Shown: positions 26,195 to 35,337, counted from the first letter of the stretch. The stretch: DNA of 59,816 bases from Singulisphaera sp. GP187 (GCA_945871445.1 CAMBWI010000006.1:1-59816), one strand, 5' to 3'. The notes: generated by a model not told the origin, from the letters alone. Translations and numbers: made by a program.

Positions 26195-27982
26195 GTGCAC
26201 ACTCGTCGAATTGACTACTTGATTCTTGCGGGTCTCTTGGCAATTCTTGGGATTTTTCTATTACTGCCCATTTGGTATTCCGTTCATGGAGCACTGCATG
26301 ATTCCAAAGGATGGACTCTCTATCACATTCTGGATGTCTTTCGAGATCCGCAACTTCGGCTTGGACTTTGGAATGCGCTCTCGATTGGCCTGTTGACAAC
26401 ACTTGTCGCTGCAGTCGTATCCATTCCGATGGCTGTGGTCTCCGCACGCTGCGCATTTGCTGGCAAAGGTTTTCTCAATGCACTGCTCTTGGCTCCACTC
26501 ATTTTGCCTCCATTTGTCGGAGCAATTGGCATCGAGGCGATCATCGGAAGAACGGGAAGTCTCAATACCATTCTGCTGAATGTGGGGGCAATCTCTGCGC
26601 CAATAGACTTTTTGCTCGATGGTGGATTTCTGTTCATCATCTTGTTGCAGGGGCTTCACCTGTATCCGATTCTCTATCTAAATCTCTTGGCGTCGCTCGC
26701 AAATATCGATCCAGGATTGGAAGAAGCTGCGCGAAATGTTGGTGCTGGACCTTGGCGTCGATTTACGCGCATCACTCTGCCGATGTTGCGTCCGGGTTTT
26801 TTCGCTGGAGCGACAATTGTATTTGTATGGGCTTTCACCGAACTTGGCACTCCGCTGATGTTTGGTTTCCGTACTGTGACAAGCGTTCAAATTTTTGATG
26901 GGTTGAAAGAAATCGAAACATCGCGACAGCCTTACGCATTGACTGTTGTGATGTTTGTGGTGGCAACAAGCATTTATCTCATTGGAAGATCTACCCTCGG
27001 GCGATCTCGCGGAACAGCATCCACAAAGGCATCTGTTGGCAGAGTGGAAACTCCACTGGGATGGAAAGGATCGATCGGAGCGTGGGCATTGCTCGGTGGC
27101 ATCGCATTCATCGCGTGTTTGCCTCACATCGGTGTTGTACTTTCTGCCTTCAGTTTGCCTGGAAGTTGGTATCAATCTGTTCTGCCGCAGTCGTGGACTT
27201 TGGCCAATTTCGCGCATGCTTTGCAACATCCGCTTGCGGCGGGAGCCATTCGCAATTCACTTTTTCTTGCGGGATTCGCAGTTGTGCTTGATCTGATTCT
27301 TGGCGTTGCAGCGGCGCGGATCTTGGTGCGAACAAAGCTTCCACTTCGATGGCTTCTCGATGTGTTGGTGATGTTGCCTATCGCAGTTCCTGGTCTTGTC
27401 TTGGCATTTGGCTATGTCTCGATGAGTTTGGAGTGGCCATTCGCTGCGACTGCTCCATCGTGGCTGAGTTGGATGCAGGTCATTCTGCCTGCATCATGGT
27501 GGACTTGGTTTTCGCAAGCGCCACTTGCATCGTGGGGAAACATTGTCGGCGCAGAGCCAAATCCATTTCCATTCTTGATCATTGCGTATGCCATTCGGCG
27601 TTTGCCATATGTCGTGCGCTCGACTGTTGCGGGGTTGGAACAGACACCGATTGACCTCGAAGAGGCTGCGGCAAGCGTCGGTGCAAAGCCAGGTCGCATC
27701 CTGCGCAAGATCGTCGTGCCACTTGTCGCCGCCAACATGATTGCGGGTGCGCTCTTGGCATTTAGTTTGTCCATGCTGGAGGTTTCCGATTCGCTATTGC
27801 TTGCGCAGCGGGAGGCGGATTTCCCCGTGACAAAGGCGATTTACACTCTCTACGATCGGCTCGGTGATGGACCTGCAATCGCAAGTGCAATGGGAACATG
27901 GGCGATGCTTTTATTGGCTGCGACGATGATGGCGGCAAGTTCCGTCTTGGGCAAACGATTGGGCGCCGTGTTCCGCGGCTAG
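26195..27982 (+). CDS. ABC transporter permease with two fused membrane domains (iron(III)/FbpB type)
   Basis: 595 aa starting at GTG 26195, 12 membrane helices in two halves. Each half has the EAA loop that contacts the ATPase: EEAARNVGAGPWRRFTRITL (about residue 180) and EEAAASVGAKPGRILRKIVV (about 490). This duplicated layout is typical of the FbpB/SfuB family of ferric iron permeases, though other substrates such as thiamine or phosphonates occur. No ATPase or binding-protein gene is adjacent, so the substrate is not established and the other subunits must be elsewhere. The next gene, nuoD, begins 19 nt downstream. Confidence 0.85.
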   Translation: MHTRRIDYLILAGLLAILGIFLLLPIWYSVHGALHDSKGWTLYHILDVFRDPQLRLGLWNALSIGLLTTLVAAVVSIPMAVVSARCAFAGKGFLNALLLAPLILPPFVGAIGIEAIIGRTGSLNTILLNVGAISAPIDFLLDGGFLFIILLQGLHLYPILYLNLLASLANIDPGLEEAARNVGAGPWRRFTRITLPMLRPGFFAGATIVFVWAFTELGTPLMFGFRTVTSVQIFDGLKEIETSRQPYALTVVMFVVATSIYLIGRSTLGRSRGTASTKASVGRVETPLGWKGSIGAWALLGGIAFIACLPHIGVVLSAFSLPGSWYQSVLPQSWTLANFAHALQHPLAAGAIRNSLFLAGFAVVLDLILGVAAARILVRTKLPLRWLLDVLVMLPIAVPGLVLAFGYVSMSLEWPFAATAPSWLSWMQVILPASWWTWFSQAPLASWGNIVGAEPNPFPFLIIAYAIRRLPYVVRSTVAGLEQTPIDLEEAAASVGAKPGRILRKIVVPLVAANMIAGALLAFSLSMLEVSDSLLLAQREADFPVTKAIYTLYDRLGDGPAIASAMGTWAMLLLAATMMAASSVLGKRLGAVFRG

Positions 27983-28001
27983 TTCCTATACTTATTGTTC
28001 T

Positions 28002-29291
28002 ATGCCGTTCACTTTGCAACCTGATGAGGGTTACGGGCTCGATATCGAGTCCACCGAATATCTGAAGGATCATTTCCAATCTCCTGACCGTTGGATTCTC
28101 AACTTCGGTCCTCAGCATCCTGCAACGCACACCACATTGCGATTGGTGCTCGAGTTGGATGGCGAGCGCATCGCTCGCGCGACGCCACACATTGGATATT
28201 TGCATTCTGGATTCGAGAAACTTGGCGAGCATCATGATTACAACCAATATGTTTGCACGATCAGTCGAATGGATTATGCATCTCCGATTTGCAACGATGT
28301 TGCATGGCACACTGCAGTCGAGACACTCTTTGATATCGACCTGACGCCACGCTGCAAAGTCATTCGCACGATCATGGCGGAACTCGGTCGCATTCAGAAT
28401 CATTTGTTGTGCGTTGGTGCTGCAGGCTTGGATTTGGGCGCGTTCACTGGATTCTTGTATGGATTCAACGAACGCGAATTCATCTATGACATTCTTGATT
28501 ACGTTTCTGGCCAGCGCTTCCATCCTGATTGGACTCGCGTCGGCGGTGCTTGGCGCGACCTTCCCGATGATGAAGTCTTCATTCGCATGGTGAAAGAATT
28601 CATCAATGTTCGTATGGCGAAGGCAATCGGAGATATCGAAACACTTCTCAATCGAAATCGGATTTTCGTAGATCGACTTGATGGAGTTGGCGCGATTTCA
28701 GCCGCGGACGCAATTGCTTGGGGAGCAACTGGTCCTATTGCGCGCGCCTCTGGCGTTCGCCGTGATATGCGCAAGGACGATCCATATTTATGCTTCGCAA
28801 ATAATTGGGATGGCGAAGGCGCGGATGCGGTCAAGTTCATTGTTCCCATTGCGACCACAGGCGATTGTTTGTCAAGATATTTGGTTCGATTGGAAGAATT
28901 GAAGCAATCTGTCGAGATTATTCGTCAGTTAATCGATCGCATTCCCAAGGGGTCGATTGATTCTTCAGCGAACAATAAAGCGCGTCTTCCAGACAAAGGC
29001 GATGTGTATGGTTCGATCGAAGGGACTATTCAGCAATTCGAATTGATGATGCACAATCGCGGATGGGACACGCCCATCGGCGAGGCATATGGTGGCATCG
29101 AAGGTCCCAACGGAGAATTGGGATATCTCATCGTCGCAGATGGAGGACGATGTCCGTGGCGCGTTCGTGTACGACCGCCGATCTTTTACAACTTTCAGTT
29201 GTTTCCAAAACTGATTGAAGGACACCAACTCGCCGATGCGGTGGCGGTCTTGGGTTCTTTGAACATTATCGCCGCGGAGCTCGATCGCTGA
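28002..29291 (+). CDS. nuoD: NADH-quinone oxidoreductase subunit D
   Basis: 429 aa, the usual length. Strong matches: NFGPQHPATHTTLRLVLELD, PHIGYLHSGFEKLGEHHDYN, MDYASPICNDVAWHTAVE, EREFIYDILDYVSGQRFHPD and the C-terminal ADGGRCPWRVRVRPPIFYNF. NuoD is the 49-kDa peripheral-arm subunit that lines the quinone site with NuoB on the cytoplasmic side. It opens a partial complex I run; nuoA, B and C are not upstream. nuoE follows after 24 nt. Confidence 0.97.
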   Translation: MPFTLQPDEGYGLDIESTEYLKDHFQSPDRWILNFGPQHPATHTTLRLVLELDGERIARATPHIGYLHSGFEKLGEHHDYNQYVCTISRMDYASPICNDVAWHTAVETLFDIDLTPRCKVIRTIMAELGRIQNHLLCVGAAGLDLGAFTGFLYGFNEREFIYDILDYVSGQRFHPDWTRVGGAWRDLPDDEVFIRMVKEFINVRMAKAIGDIETLLNRNRIFVDRLDGVGAISAADAIAWGATGPIARASGVRRDMRKDDPYLCFANNWDGEGADAVKFIVPIATTGDCLSRYLVRLEELKQSVEIIRQLIDRIPKGSIDSSANNKARLPDKGDVYGSIEGTIQQFELMMHNRGWDTPIGEAYGGIEGPNGELGYLIVADGGRCPWRVRVRPPIFYNFQLFPKLIEGHQLADAVAVLGSLNIIAAELDR

Positions 29292-29315
29292 CCGCGGTCG
29301 AACTGGAGAAAACGA

Positions 29316-29870
29316 ATGTCCTGGAAGACAAAACCATCGGGCACTATGAAGGTGCCAACTCGAACCGAGCCTTACTGCACAGCCGAAATGTTGGCGCGTT
29401 GGAAAAGTACGACATTGCCAAAGTATGCGACCACGCACGGTGCACTTATGCCAGTCCTTCATGATGTGCAACACACATACCGGCACGTTCCGTATCAAGC
29501 GATGATTGAGATCGCCAATTTTCTCAAGATTGCACCATCCGATGTACTCGATACGGTTTCGTTTTATGAGGAATACACCCTTGAACCAATGGGGAAATGC
29601 ATCATCGGAATCTGCCACACTTTCGCATGCGAAATCTGCGGACATCAAGCGATTCTTGATCGTGTTCGTCAGCGATTGGGCATCGAACCACACGAAACCA
29701 CCGAAGATGGTGCGTTCACATTGTTGACGATGGAATGTCTTGGGTCTTGTGATACTGCGCCTGTTGCGTTGTTCAACGATGTCTTACACGAGCAATTGAC
29801 TGTTGCGAAAGTGGATGAACTGATTGATGAAGCGCTCGCCCAGAAATCACATCCCGCACACCATTCATAA
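29316..29870 (+). CDS. nuoE: NADH-quinone oxidoreductase subunit E
   Basis: 184 aa. Thioredoxin-like 24-kDa subunit holding the N1a [2Fe-2S] cluster; ligands are visible as C100 and C105 (CHTFAC) and C141 and C145 (CLGSC). The N-terminal helical domain has YATTHGALMPVLHDVQH and VLDTVSFYEEYTLEPMG. It works with NuoF in NADH oxidation. The gap to the downstream small gene is 5 nt, or 14 nt if that gene begins at its second ATG. Confidence 0.96.
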   Translation: MSWKTKPSGTMKVPTRTEPYCTAEMLARWKSTTLPKYATTHGALMPVLHDVQHTYRHVPYQAMIEIANFLKIAPSDVLDTVSFYEEYTLEPMGKCIIGICHTFACEICGHQAILDRVRQRLGIEPHETTEDGAFTLLTMECLGSCDTAPVALFNDVLHEQLTVAKVDELIDEALAQKSHPAHHS

Positions 29871-29875
29871 TTTGC

Positions 29876-30157
29876 ATGGACCTTATGACCACTCCCAACA
29901 AAGCCGAGCCACACAGCCTTGCACGAAGTTGCGGTGAATGTATCGGCCACATTCTCAAGGCGATCAAGACGCCAGTGAAGCCAGAAAAAACTGTCGAGGT
30001 GGTGAAACCGCTAAACCAAAGCCCACAAGAAAATATTCAAACCGTGCGTGCTGCTGTTCGAGAAGAACAAGTTGGTTCGGTCTTGCATCGCCGTATTGTC
30101 ATTGACCAAGTCGTTCAAATTGATTCATCCGAAATTTCCAAAGACACAACTTTATGA
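29876..30157 (+). CDS. Small uncharacterised CxxC protein between nuoE and nuoF
   Basis: 93 aa from ATG 29876, or 90 from ATG 29885. Hydrophilic with no membrane segment or signal peptide. The only notable feature is the pair in LARSCGECIGHI, a CxxC that could bind metal or be redox-active. The C-terminal half (EEQVGSVLHRRIVIDQVVQI) suggests one or two beta strands. The stop overlaps the nuoF ATG by 4 nt, so it is translated as part of the nuo run. Tight linkage between the two NADH-module subunits suggests a link to complex I; no family is recognised. Confidence 0.75.
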   Translation: MDLMTTPNKAEPHSLARSCGECIGHILKAIKTPVKPEKTVEVVKPLNQSPQENIQTVRAAVREEQVGSVLHRRIVIDQVVQIDSSEISKDTTL

Positions 30158-31500
30158 AACTCTCAGAGCCAATCCTGACCAAACGTATTCCGTCTATTCC
30201 TCACGGAGATCCCAAGAATCGTCACATCGTTTCATACGACGAGTTTGTAAAGACCGATGGATACAAAGGGCTGGAAAAGGCGCTCGATATGGAATCTGCG
30301 CAAGTTGTAGCAATAGTGAAGGATGCAATTCTGCGCGGACGCGGAGGCGCTGGATTTCCTGCGGGATTGAAGTGGTCTTTCCTTGCGCCGGAAGATGGAA
30401 AGGGTCTGCGATATCTCTGCATCAACTGCGACGAAGCAGAGCCAGGAACTTTCAAAGATCGATTGCTTGTTGATTTCGATCCGCACCTTGTTCTTGAAGG
30501 AATCGCAATTGCGTGCTGGGCTTGCAAGTTGGATGTTGCCTACTTCTTCATTCGAGGCGAGTATCACCATCAAGCGCGTGTTATGGAGCGGGCAATTCAA
30601 GAGGCATACGCAGCGGGGATTTTCGGCAAGCAAGGACTGATGCGCGGAAAGTCAAAGCATCCTGTCGAGTGCTATATGCATCGCAGCGCTGGCGCATACA
30701 TTTGTGGCGAAGAGACTGGATTGCTCGAAGCAATCGAAGGCAAGCGAGGTTGGCCACGAGTCAAGCCTCCATTCCCTGCAGTCAAAGGCGTCTTCGGTCG
30801 CCCAACGATTGTGAATAATGTCGAAACCCTCGCCGCAGTTCCTGACATCTTGCTGCGTGGAGTTGCGTGGTGGAAGTCAATCGGCGTCGAGAGTTCATTT
30901 GGCGGAATGCCTTCCTATGGCACCAAGTTGATGGGTGTTTCTGGTCATGTCGCTCGACCTGGGTGCTTCGAAGCACCGCTTGGAATTCCACTCAGCACAC
31001 TGGTGAACGAATATTGCGGCGGTATGCGCGCAGGCAAGAAATTCAAAGGTGCAATCGCAGGCGGAGTCTCGATGGGCGTCCTGGGAACCGATCAGTTTGA
31101 TGCTGCGATGGATTTTGATATTGGTCGTCGATGCGATGTGCTTGGACTTGGAACCGCCTGTCCAACGATCTTCGACGAAGAGACAGATATGGTTGCCGTT
31201 GCCCGAAATTGCGCGCGGTTTTTTATGAACGAATCCTGTGGTCAATGCACTCCCTGTCGCGAAGGATCTGGTTGGATCTATAAGTTGCTCACACGCATCG
31301 AGCGCGGTGATGCCACGAGCGCAGATTTGGATTTACTCTTGGAACTCGGCGGATCGATGGGACTTTCTGAAGGGACCACGATCTGTGGTCTTGCAGATGG
31401 GAACAATTGGCTCGTCCGAACAATCGTGAACAAGTTCCGCAGCGAATTTGAGCGGCGCGTCAAGCCAAAATTTATTCCAGTGCACCTCGTCGCACGTTGA
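30154..31500 (+). CDS. nuoF: NADH-quinone oxidoreductase subunit F
   Basis: 448 aa. The 51-kDa subunit that binds NADH, FMN and cluster N3. FMN and NADH sites: RGRGGAGFPAG (61-71), INCDEAEPGTFKDR, AYICGEETGLLEAIEG. The [4Fe-4S] ligands are C362, C365 and C368 (SCGQCTPCREG) with C411. The start overlaps the small CxxC gene (ATGA), the stop overlaps ybeY. nuoG does not follow, so the rest of complex I is encoded elsewhere. Confidence 0.97.
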   Translation: MKLSEPILTKRIPSIPHGDPKNRHIVSYDEFVKTDGYKGLEKALDMESAQVVAIVKDAILRGRGGAGFPAGLKWSFLAPEDGKGLRYLCINCDEAEPGTFKDRLLVDFDPHLVLEGIAIACWACKLDVAYFFIRGEYHHQARVMERAIQEAYAAGIFGKQGLMRGKSKHPVECYMHRSAGAYICGEETGLLEAIEGKRGWPRVKPPFPAVKGVFGRPTIVNNVETLAAVPDILLRGVAWWKSIGVESSFGGMPSYGTKLMGVSGHVARPGCFEAPLGIPLSTLVNEYCGGMRAGKKFKGAIAGGVSMGVLGTDQFDAAMDFDIGRRCDVLGLGTACPTIFDEETDMVAVARNCARFFMNESCGQCTPCREGSGWIYKLLTRIERGDATSADLDLLLELGGSMGLSEGTTICGLADGNNWLVRTIVNKFRSEFERRVKPKFIPVHLVAR

Positions 31501-31976
31501 GCACTCCGCGCACATCAATCGAATTGGTCACCGCAGTGCCGCTCGCCGAGGCAAAGATGGTCGAGTTGGTTCGTAGCATGATCGGACTCTTGCCCGCGAC
31601 TGAAGGAAGTCGCAAAACTTTTTCCCAAATCTCGATTCGTATTATTCGTGATGAAGAGATGTCCCAACTTCATAAAAAATATTCCAATGTTGATGGAACA
31701 ACAGATGTTTTGACCTTTGTGCAAGGAAACTTGGATTCTGGAATCGAAGTCGATCTTGCTCTGTGCGCAGATGAAGCGGTGCGGCGGTCAGTAGAGTTTG
31801 GACATTCGGTCGAAAATGAACTTGCTTTATACGCCGTACATGGACTTCTGCACGCAATCGGATTCGATGATCACGATGAAGAACACGCGCGGCGAATGCA
31901 CGCCGAAGAAGATCGCATTCTGACTTCGCTTGGAATCGGCGCGGTCTACGCGCATCGAGGAGGAGGACGCTCATGA
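31497..31976 (+). CDS. ybeY: Endoribonuclease YbeY
   Basis: 159 aa from TTG 31497, which overlaps the nuoF stop (TTGA). The zinc motif is visible as HGLLHAIGFDDH, with three His ligands, and the family segment SNVDGTTDVLTF precedes it. YbeY matures 16S rRNA 3' ends and takes part in ribosome quality control. Position after nuoF and before a CorC-like gene is only half standard: ybeY next to corC is common, nuoF upstream is not. The stop overlaps the next start by 4 nt. Confidence 0.92.
   Translation: MSTPRTSIELVTAVPLAEAKMVELVRSMIGLLPATEGSRKTFSQISIRIIRDEEMSQLHKKYSNVDGTTDVLTFVQGNLDSGIEVDLALCADEAVRRSVEFGHSVENELALYAVHGLLHAIGFDDHDEEHARRMHAEEDRILTSLGIGAVYAHRGGGRS
31957..31966 (+). promoter_or_regulatory. 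Strong Shine-Dalgarno site for the CorC-like gene
   Basis: The purine-rich GAGGAGGAGG ends 6 nt before ATG 31973, inside the end of ybeY. It fixes the start of the overlapping downstream gene and shows that this organism does use SD-led initiation, in contrast with several genes here that lack it. Confidence 0.75.
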
Positions 31977-33268
31977 CAACTGGATGGATTCTGGTCCTCG
32001 TCGGGTTGCTTCTTGTCACAACCTTTCTTTCAGCACTGAACCTTGCACTCGGGACAGCCAGTGCCACAGCAATCGAGCGACGCTGTGCGTTGTATGGACG
32101 CGTTCAAGCAGGAGTTTGGATTCTGGCCCACGCAACTGCCCTCGAGCACGCAGTCGCATTTTTCCGCACATTCGGTCGACTTTCATGCTTGCTTGTGGTT
32201 CTGGAGATGTTTCGTCCGAGTGATCCGACGCTTACTTTGCAGTGGCCGTCGATCTTGATGGCATTAGCAACTGCAAGCATCGTGGTGTGGTTGACAACGA
32301 GTGTGATCGCAGTCGCAATCGCTCGGTATGGCGGAGTTGGATTAGTGATTGGCACGTATCCCATACTGCGAATCTTTTATTGGACTACCCATCCGATTTT
32401 ATGGGTTGGTGGATTCGCAGATGAAGCCGTGCGTCGTTTGCTTGGAGCGCTACCAAATCACGAGACCATCGAGCAGGATCTGATTCATTCAATCACCGAC
32501 AGCGCGCGAGCTGGCGGGATCGACGCACTCTCTGCGCGAATCATCCAAAATGCTGTGGAGTTTCATGGAACGGTTGCCTCAGAGGTCATGACTCCAAGAA
32601 CTCAAATCGAGGGAATCGCTTACACCGACGATATCGCCGTCATTCGTGCGTTCATCGAAACTGCTGGGCATTCCCGCGTGCCCGTCTTTCAAGACAACCT
32701 AGACCAAGTTGTTGGCATCTTGTACTTCAAAGATCTCGTTCGTTTTCTTGGACAAGCACCGACCGACTTTAAGTTGCGTCCAATTCTTCGTCAGCCCCCA
32801 CGCGTGCCAGAGACAAAGCCTGTCAGCGAACTCCTGAGCGAATTTCAGCGGACTGAAGTTCATCTCGCATTGGTTGTTGACGAATTTGGTGGAACTGTGG
32901 GACTCATTACGATCGAAGATGTGCTGGAAGAAATTGTTGGAGAGATTTATGACGAGCACGAACCTTCGACAGAAATTGAGCCGCAATTGACGGGATCTGC
33001 GGCATCTGGATGGGAATCTGATGGTCGAATTCCGCTGGTAGATATCTCCGTTGCGACGGATTTGGATTTACCGACCGAAGAAGATTTCGACACCATCGCT
33101 GGATTGATTCTCTTGAACTTTGGTCGAGTTCCCGTTGTCGGCGAAGCGTTTTCACGTTACGGCGCACGCTTCACAGTGCTCTCGGCGACGCCAGTGCGTG
33201 TTGTCAAGATTCGTATTGATTTACTTCCAGGTTCGCAGACAGAGCGATCCTTGCCGGTTGGGCATTAA
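31973..33268 (+). CDS. HlyC/CorC-family membrane protein (CNNM and CBS domains)
   Basis: 431 aa. An N-terminal CNNM/DUF21 membrane part with helices at about 5-25, 55-75 and 90-125, then a CBS pair (GTVASEVMTPRTQIEGI, SRVPVFQDNLDQVVGILYFK, HLALVVDEFGGTVGLITIED, EEIVGEIYDEHE) and a CorC_HlyC domain (DLDLPTEEDFDTIAGLIL, VPVVGEAFSRYGARFTVL). Relatives are proposed Mg2+/Co2+ exporters. It is coupled to ybeY by a 4-nt overlap and overlaps the convergent lptB gene by 4 nt at its 3' end. Confidence 0.92.
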   Translation: MTTGWILVLVGLLLVTTFLSALNLALGTASATAIERRCALYGRVQAGVWILAHATALEHAVAFFRTFGRLSCLLVVLEMFRPSDPTLTLQWPSILMALATASIVVWLTTSVIAVAIARYGGVGLVIGTYPILRIFYWTTHPILWVGGFADEAVRRLLGALPNHETIEQDLIHSITDSARAGGIDALSARIIQNAVEFHGTVASEVMTPRTQIEGIAYTDDIAVIRAFIETAGHSRVPVFQDNLDQVVGILYFKDLVRFLGQAPTDFKLRPILRQPPRVPETKPVSELLSEFQRTEVHLALVVDEFGGTVGLITIEDVLEEIVGEIYDEHEPSTEIEPQLTGSAASGWESDGRIPLVDISVATDLDLPTEEDFDTIAGLILLNFGRVPVVGEAFSRYGARFTVLSATPVRVVKIRIDLLPGSQTERSLPVGH

Positions 33269-33999
33269 CCGAATTCATCGCCTTTGAATGTCGATGCGAG
33301 ATATGCCTCTCGTACCATCGGATCGTTGATGATCGATTTGGGATCGCCATCGCGCAGATTCCTTCCCTCATGGATGATGTACGCCCTTGTGCAGATTCGC
33401 AGAGTCTGCTGAACATTGTGATCAGTCACAAGAATCGCGATTCCTTGTTCAGCCAAGCGACGAACTTCGGATTGTAATTCTTCGACTGTGTGGGGATCAA
33501 CTGCGGCAAATGGTTCATCAAGCAGAATCATTCGAGGACGGGTGATCAAAGAACGGGCGATTTCGAGCCGCCGTCTTTCGCCACCAGAACATGTTCGTGC
33601 TTGTTCTTTGCGCTTGTGCTCCAAACCAAATTGCGCAAGCAGACTTTGGCAGGTCGATCGTTGCTCGGCGCGAGTGATCGGCCGCGTTTGCAGGATCGCC
33701 ATCAAGTTGTCTTCGACGGAAAGTCGCTGAAAAACGCTTGGTTCCTGCGAGAGATATCCCATCCCTGCGCGAGCATGGATGTACATCGGGTCATTGGTCA
33801 TGTCCTTGCCTGCAAAGGTCACGCGACCTGCTTCGGGCGAGATCATTCCAATTGCCATGCGAAAACTTGTGGTCTTGCCTGCGCCATTTCTGCCGAGAAG
33901 TCCGACGATTTCTCCTGCATCTACAGTGAAAGAGACATTGTCAACAACTCTTCGGCCGTTGTAACTTTTCACCAGTCCATCTGTTTCAAGCAGTGCCAC
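33265..33999 (-). CDS. lptB: LPS export ABC transporter ATP-binding protein LptB
   Basis: 244 aa single ABC ATPase. Walker A GRNGAGKTT, Q-loop in YLSQEPSVF, signature CSGGERRRLEIA, Walker B MILLDEPFAAVDP and H-loop VTDHNVQQTL. YLSQEPSVFQRLSVEDNL and LLDEPFAAVDP are typical of LptB, which powers lipopolysaccharide extraction with LptF and LptG. The permease genes are 17 kb away at 13.2-16.0 kb. Divergent from a PEGA lipoprotein gene with 36 nt between starts. Confidence 0.93.
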   Translation of the reverse strand: MALLETDGLVKSYNGRRVVDNVSFTVDAGEIVGLLGRNGAGKTTSFRMAIGMISPEAGRVTFAGKDMTNDPMYIHARAGMGYLSQEPSVFQRLSVEDNLMAILQTRPITRAEQRSTCQSLLAQFGLEHKRKEQARTCSGGERRRLEIARSLITRPRMILLDEPFAAVDPHTVEELQSEVRRLAEQGIAILVTDHNVQQTLRICTRAYIIHEGRNLRDGDPKSIINDPMVREAYLASTFKGDEFG

Positions 34000-34035
34000 G
34001 AATGAGAGTGTAGAGGGACGATAGAATCATTGCCC

Positions 34036-34623
34036 ATGGTTGGATGCCGAATCTTTGTCTTGTCATTGACAGCGCTTGCGACCGTGCTTTGCGCCGGTTG
34101 TGTTCGCAGAACGATCGCTATTACATCAACTCCATCTGACGCATTGGTTTTCGTCAACGATCGTGAAATCGGTCGCACTCCTTGCGAAGTTGATTTTCTT
34201 TTCTATGGCGAATATGACGTGCGATTGAAGCACGAAGGCTACGAATCGATTGTTGGTTCTGGTACTGCATCTGCGCCATTCTGGGATTTTATTGGCGCTG
34301 ATTTGCTTGTCGAAGTTGCGCCAGTCAATTTGGAGAGTCGTGTTGAATGGCATTTCGATTTCATTCCTGCCAACGATAATCATGTTGATTTGCTCGCTCG
34401 AGCACGCCAAATGCAAGATTCTGCGCGTGGCGAACCGCTTGAAGTTGATGGAGTGCCATCCATTGAAAACCGAAGGGCAACTGTGCAGAAGGCAATCTTT
34501 GCACCTGTTCGAAACGAGCAGGGAGCGATACCGCCGAAGGGTTCATCTGCGGTCCCTGTGCCACCAACAGAATCGCCTGCGGATGTTCCTGGTGCTGTGG
34601 GAAAACCCGCACCGAATCCTTAA
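34036..34623 (+). CDS. PEGA-domain lipoprotein
   Basis: 195 aa from ATG 34036. Lipobox near residue 20 (LCAGC). Residues about 25-75 form a PEGA domain (IAITSTPSDALVFVNDREIG, RTPCEVDFLFYGEYDVRLKH), a surface-layer-associated beta domain. A Pro-rich, probably disordered tail (PPKGSSAVPVPPTESPADVP) ends the protein. Likely envelope-associated; partner unknown. TAGAAT at 34022-34027 may be a -10 box. Convergent with the Nudix gene. Confidence 0.82.
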   Translation: MVGCRIFVLSLTALATVLCAGCVRRTIAITSTPSDALVFVNDREIGRTPCEVDFLFYGEYDVRLKHEGYESIVGSGTASAPFWDFIGADLLVEVAPVNLESRVEWHFDFIPANDNHVDLLARARQMQDSARGEPLEVDGVPSIENRRATVQKAIFAPVRNEQGAIPPKGSSAVPVPPTESPADVPGAVGKPAPNP

Positions 34624-34654
34624 GCAAACAACGAACGCATATTTAGAAATTCTT

Positions 34655-35143
34655 TCACGAAGCCAAGTTGAGCGCTTCGGTTAGCGCCTTTACAACTGGA
34701 TCATTGGTCGCCGGCCAATCAATCTTGTGCAGCATTGCTAAATCAACCCACGCAATGCTCGAAGATTCTAATGCTCGAGGCACTGCTCCCGTTGGCAATT
34801 CGACCGAATAGATGTGAAAGCGCGGAGTAGGGCGTCCAAGCGGAGCGGGGGGCTCGATGACCCCGATGTGCAACCAATTGCAGGATGGATCGGTGCAGTC
34901 AACGCCAGTCTCTTCGAGCAATTCCCGAGCCGCGGCGATGGTTGGGGGTTCACCCTCTTCGATTTTGCCCCCAGGGATTTCCCACGCTCCCGGGAGAATT
35001 TTCGCCTGCTTAAGGCGCTTGGCGACGAGAATCTGGATGCTCCCGCCTTCATTTCGAACGCGGCGCAGGGCGACAAGCGCCACATGAAGAATCGACCCTG
35101 CAGGGAGGGGGATTTTCTTGGAAGGGTTGGTGGGGTGGCTCAT
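34655..35143 (-). CDS. Nudix hydrolase, MutT-like
   Basis: 162 aa. The Nudix box is complete: it starts GGKIEEGE and ends AARELLEETGVD, with the Glu residues that bind Mg2+. A preceding GAWEIPGG strand is typical of MutT-type 8-oxo-dGTP diphosphatases, but substrates in this family are hard to predict. Translated alone; no operon partner. Confidence 0.88.
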   Translation of the reverse strand: MSHPTNPSKKIPLPAGSILHVALVALRRVRNEGGSIQILVAKRLKQAKILPGAWEIPGGKIEEGEPPTIAAARELLEETGVDCTDPSCNWLHIGVIEPPAPLGRPTPRFHIYSVELPTGAVPRALESSSIAWVDLAMLHKIDWPATNDPVVKALTEALNLAS

Positions 35144-35197
35144 AAGTATTTTGAAGGTAATGGTTTAGGAATGCAGAAAAAAGGTTGCTTTATGCCA

Positions 35198-35227
35198 TTG
35201 ACCGCCACAGAGTGGAGACGATACTGT
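35198..35227 (+). promoter_or_regulatory. Candidate sigma70-like promoter upstream of the PagL-like gene
   Basis: TTGACC (35198-35203) and TACTGT (35222-35227) are separated by 18 nt. The -35 box fits well and the -10 poorly (three of six). A transcript from about 35234 would run 80 nt to the terminator at 35281-35317. Confidence 0.3.
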
Positions 35228-35280
35228 GCATCTCCCCCCTTAGCATTCTTTGCAGCTTCCCATGGAAGTTGTGATAAACG

Positions 35281-35317
35281 CCGTTCGGTCGTGTCGGAGC
35301 GACCGAGCGGTTTTTTT
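35281..35317 (+). terminator. Intrinsic terminator in the leader of the PagL-like gene
   Basis: An 11-bp stem (35281-35291 with 35300-35310, one G:T wobble), an 8-nt loop and seven T residues (35311-35317) on the plus strand. The nearest upstream gene is on the minus strand, so the hairpin must end a short plus-strand RNA or act as an attenuator 20 nt before the next ATG. Confidence 0.85.
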
Positions 35318-35337
35318 ATTGATCGTATTCTGCGTGA

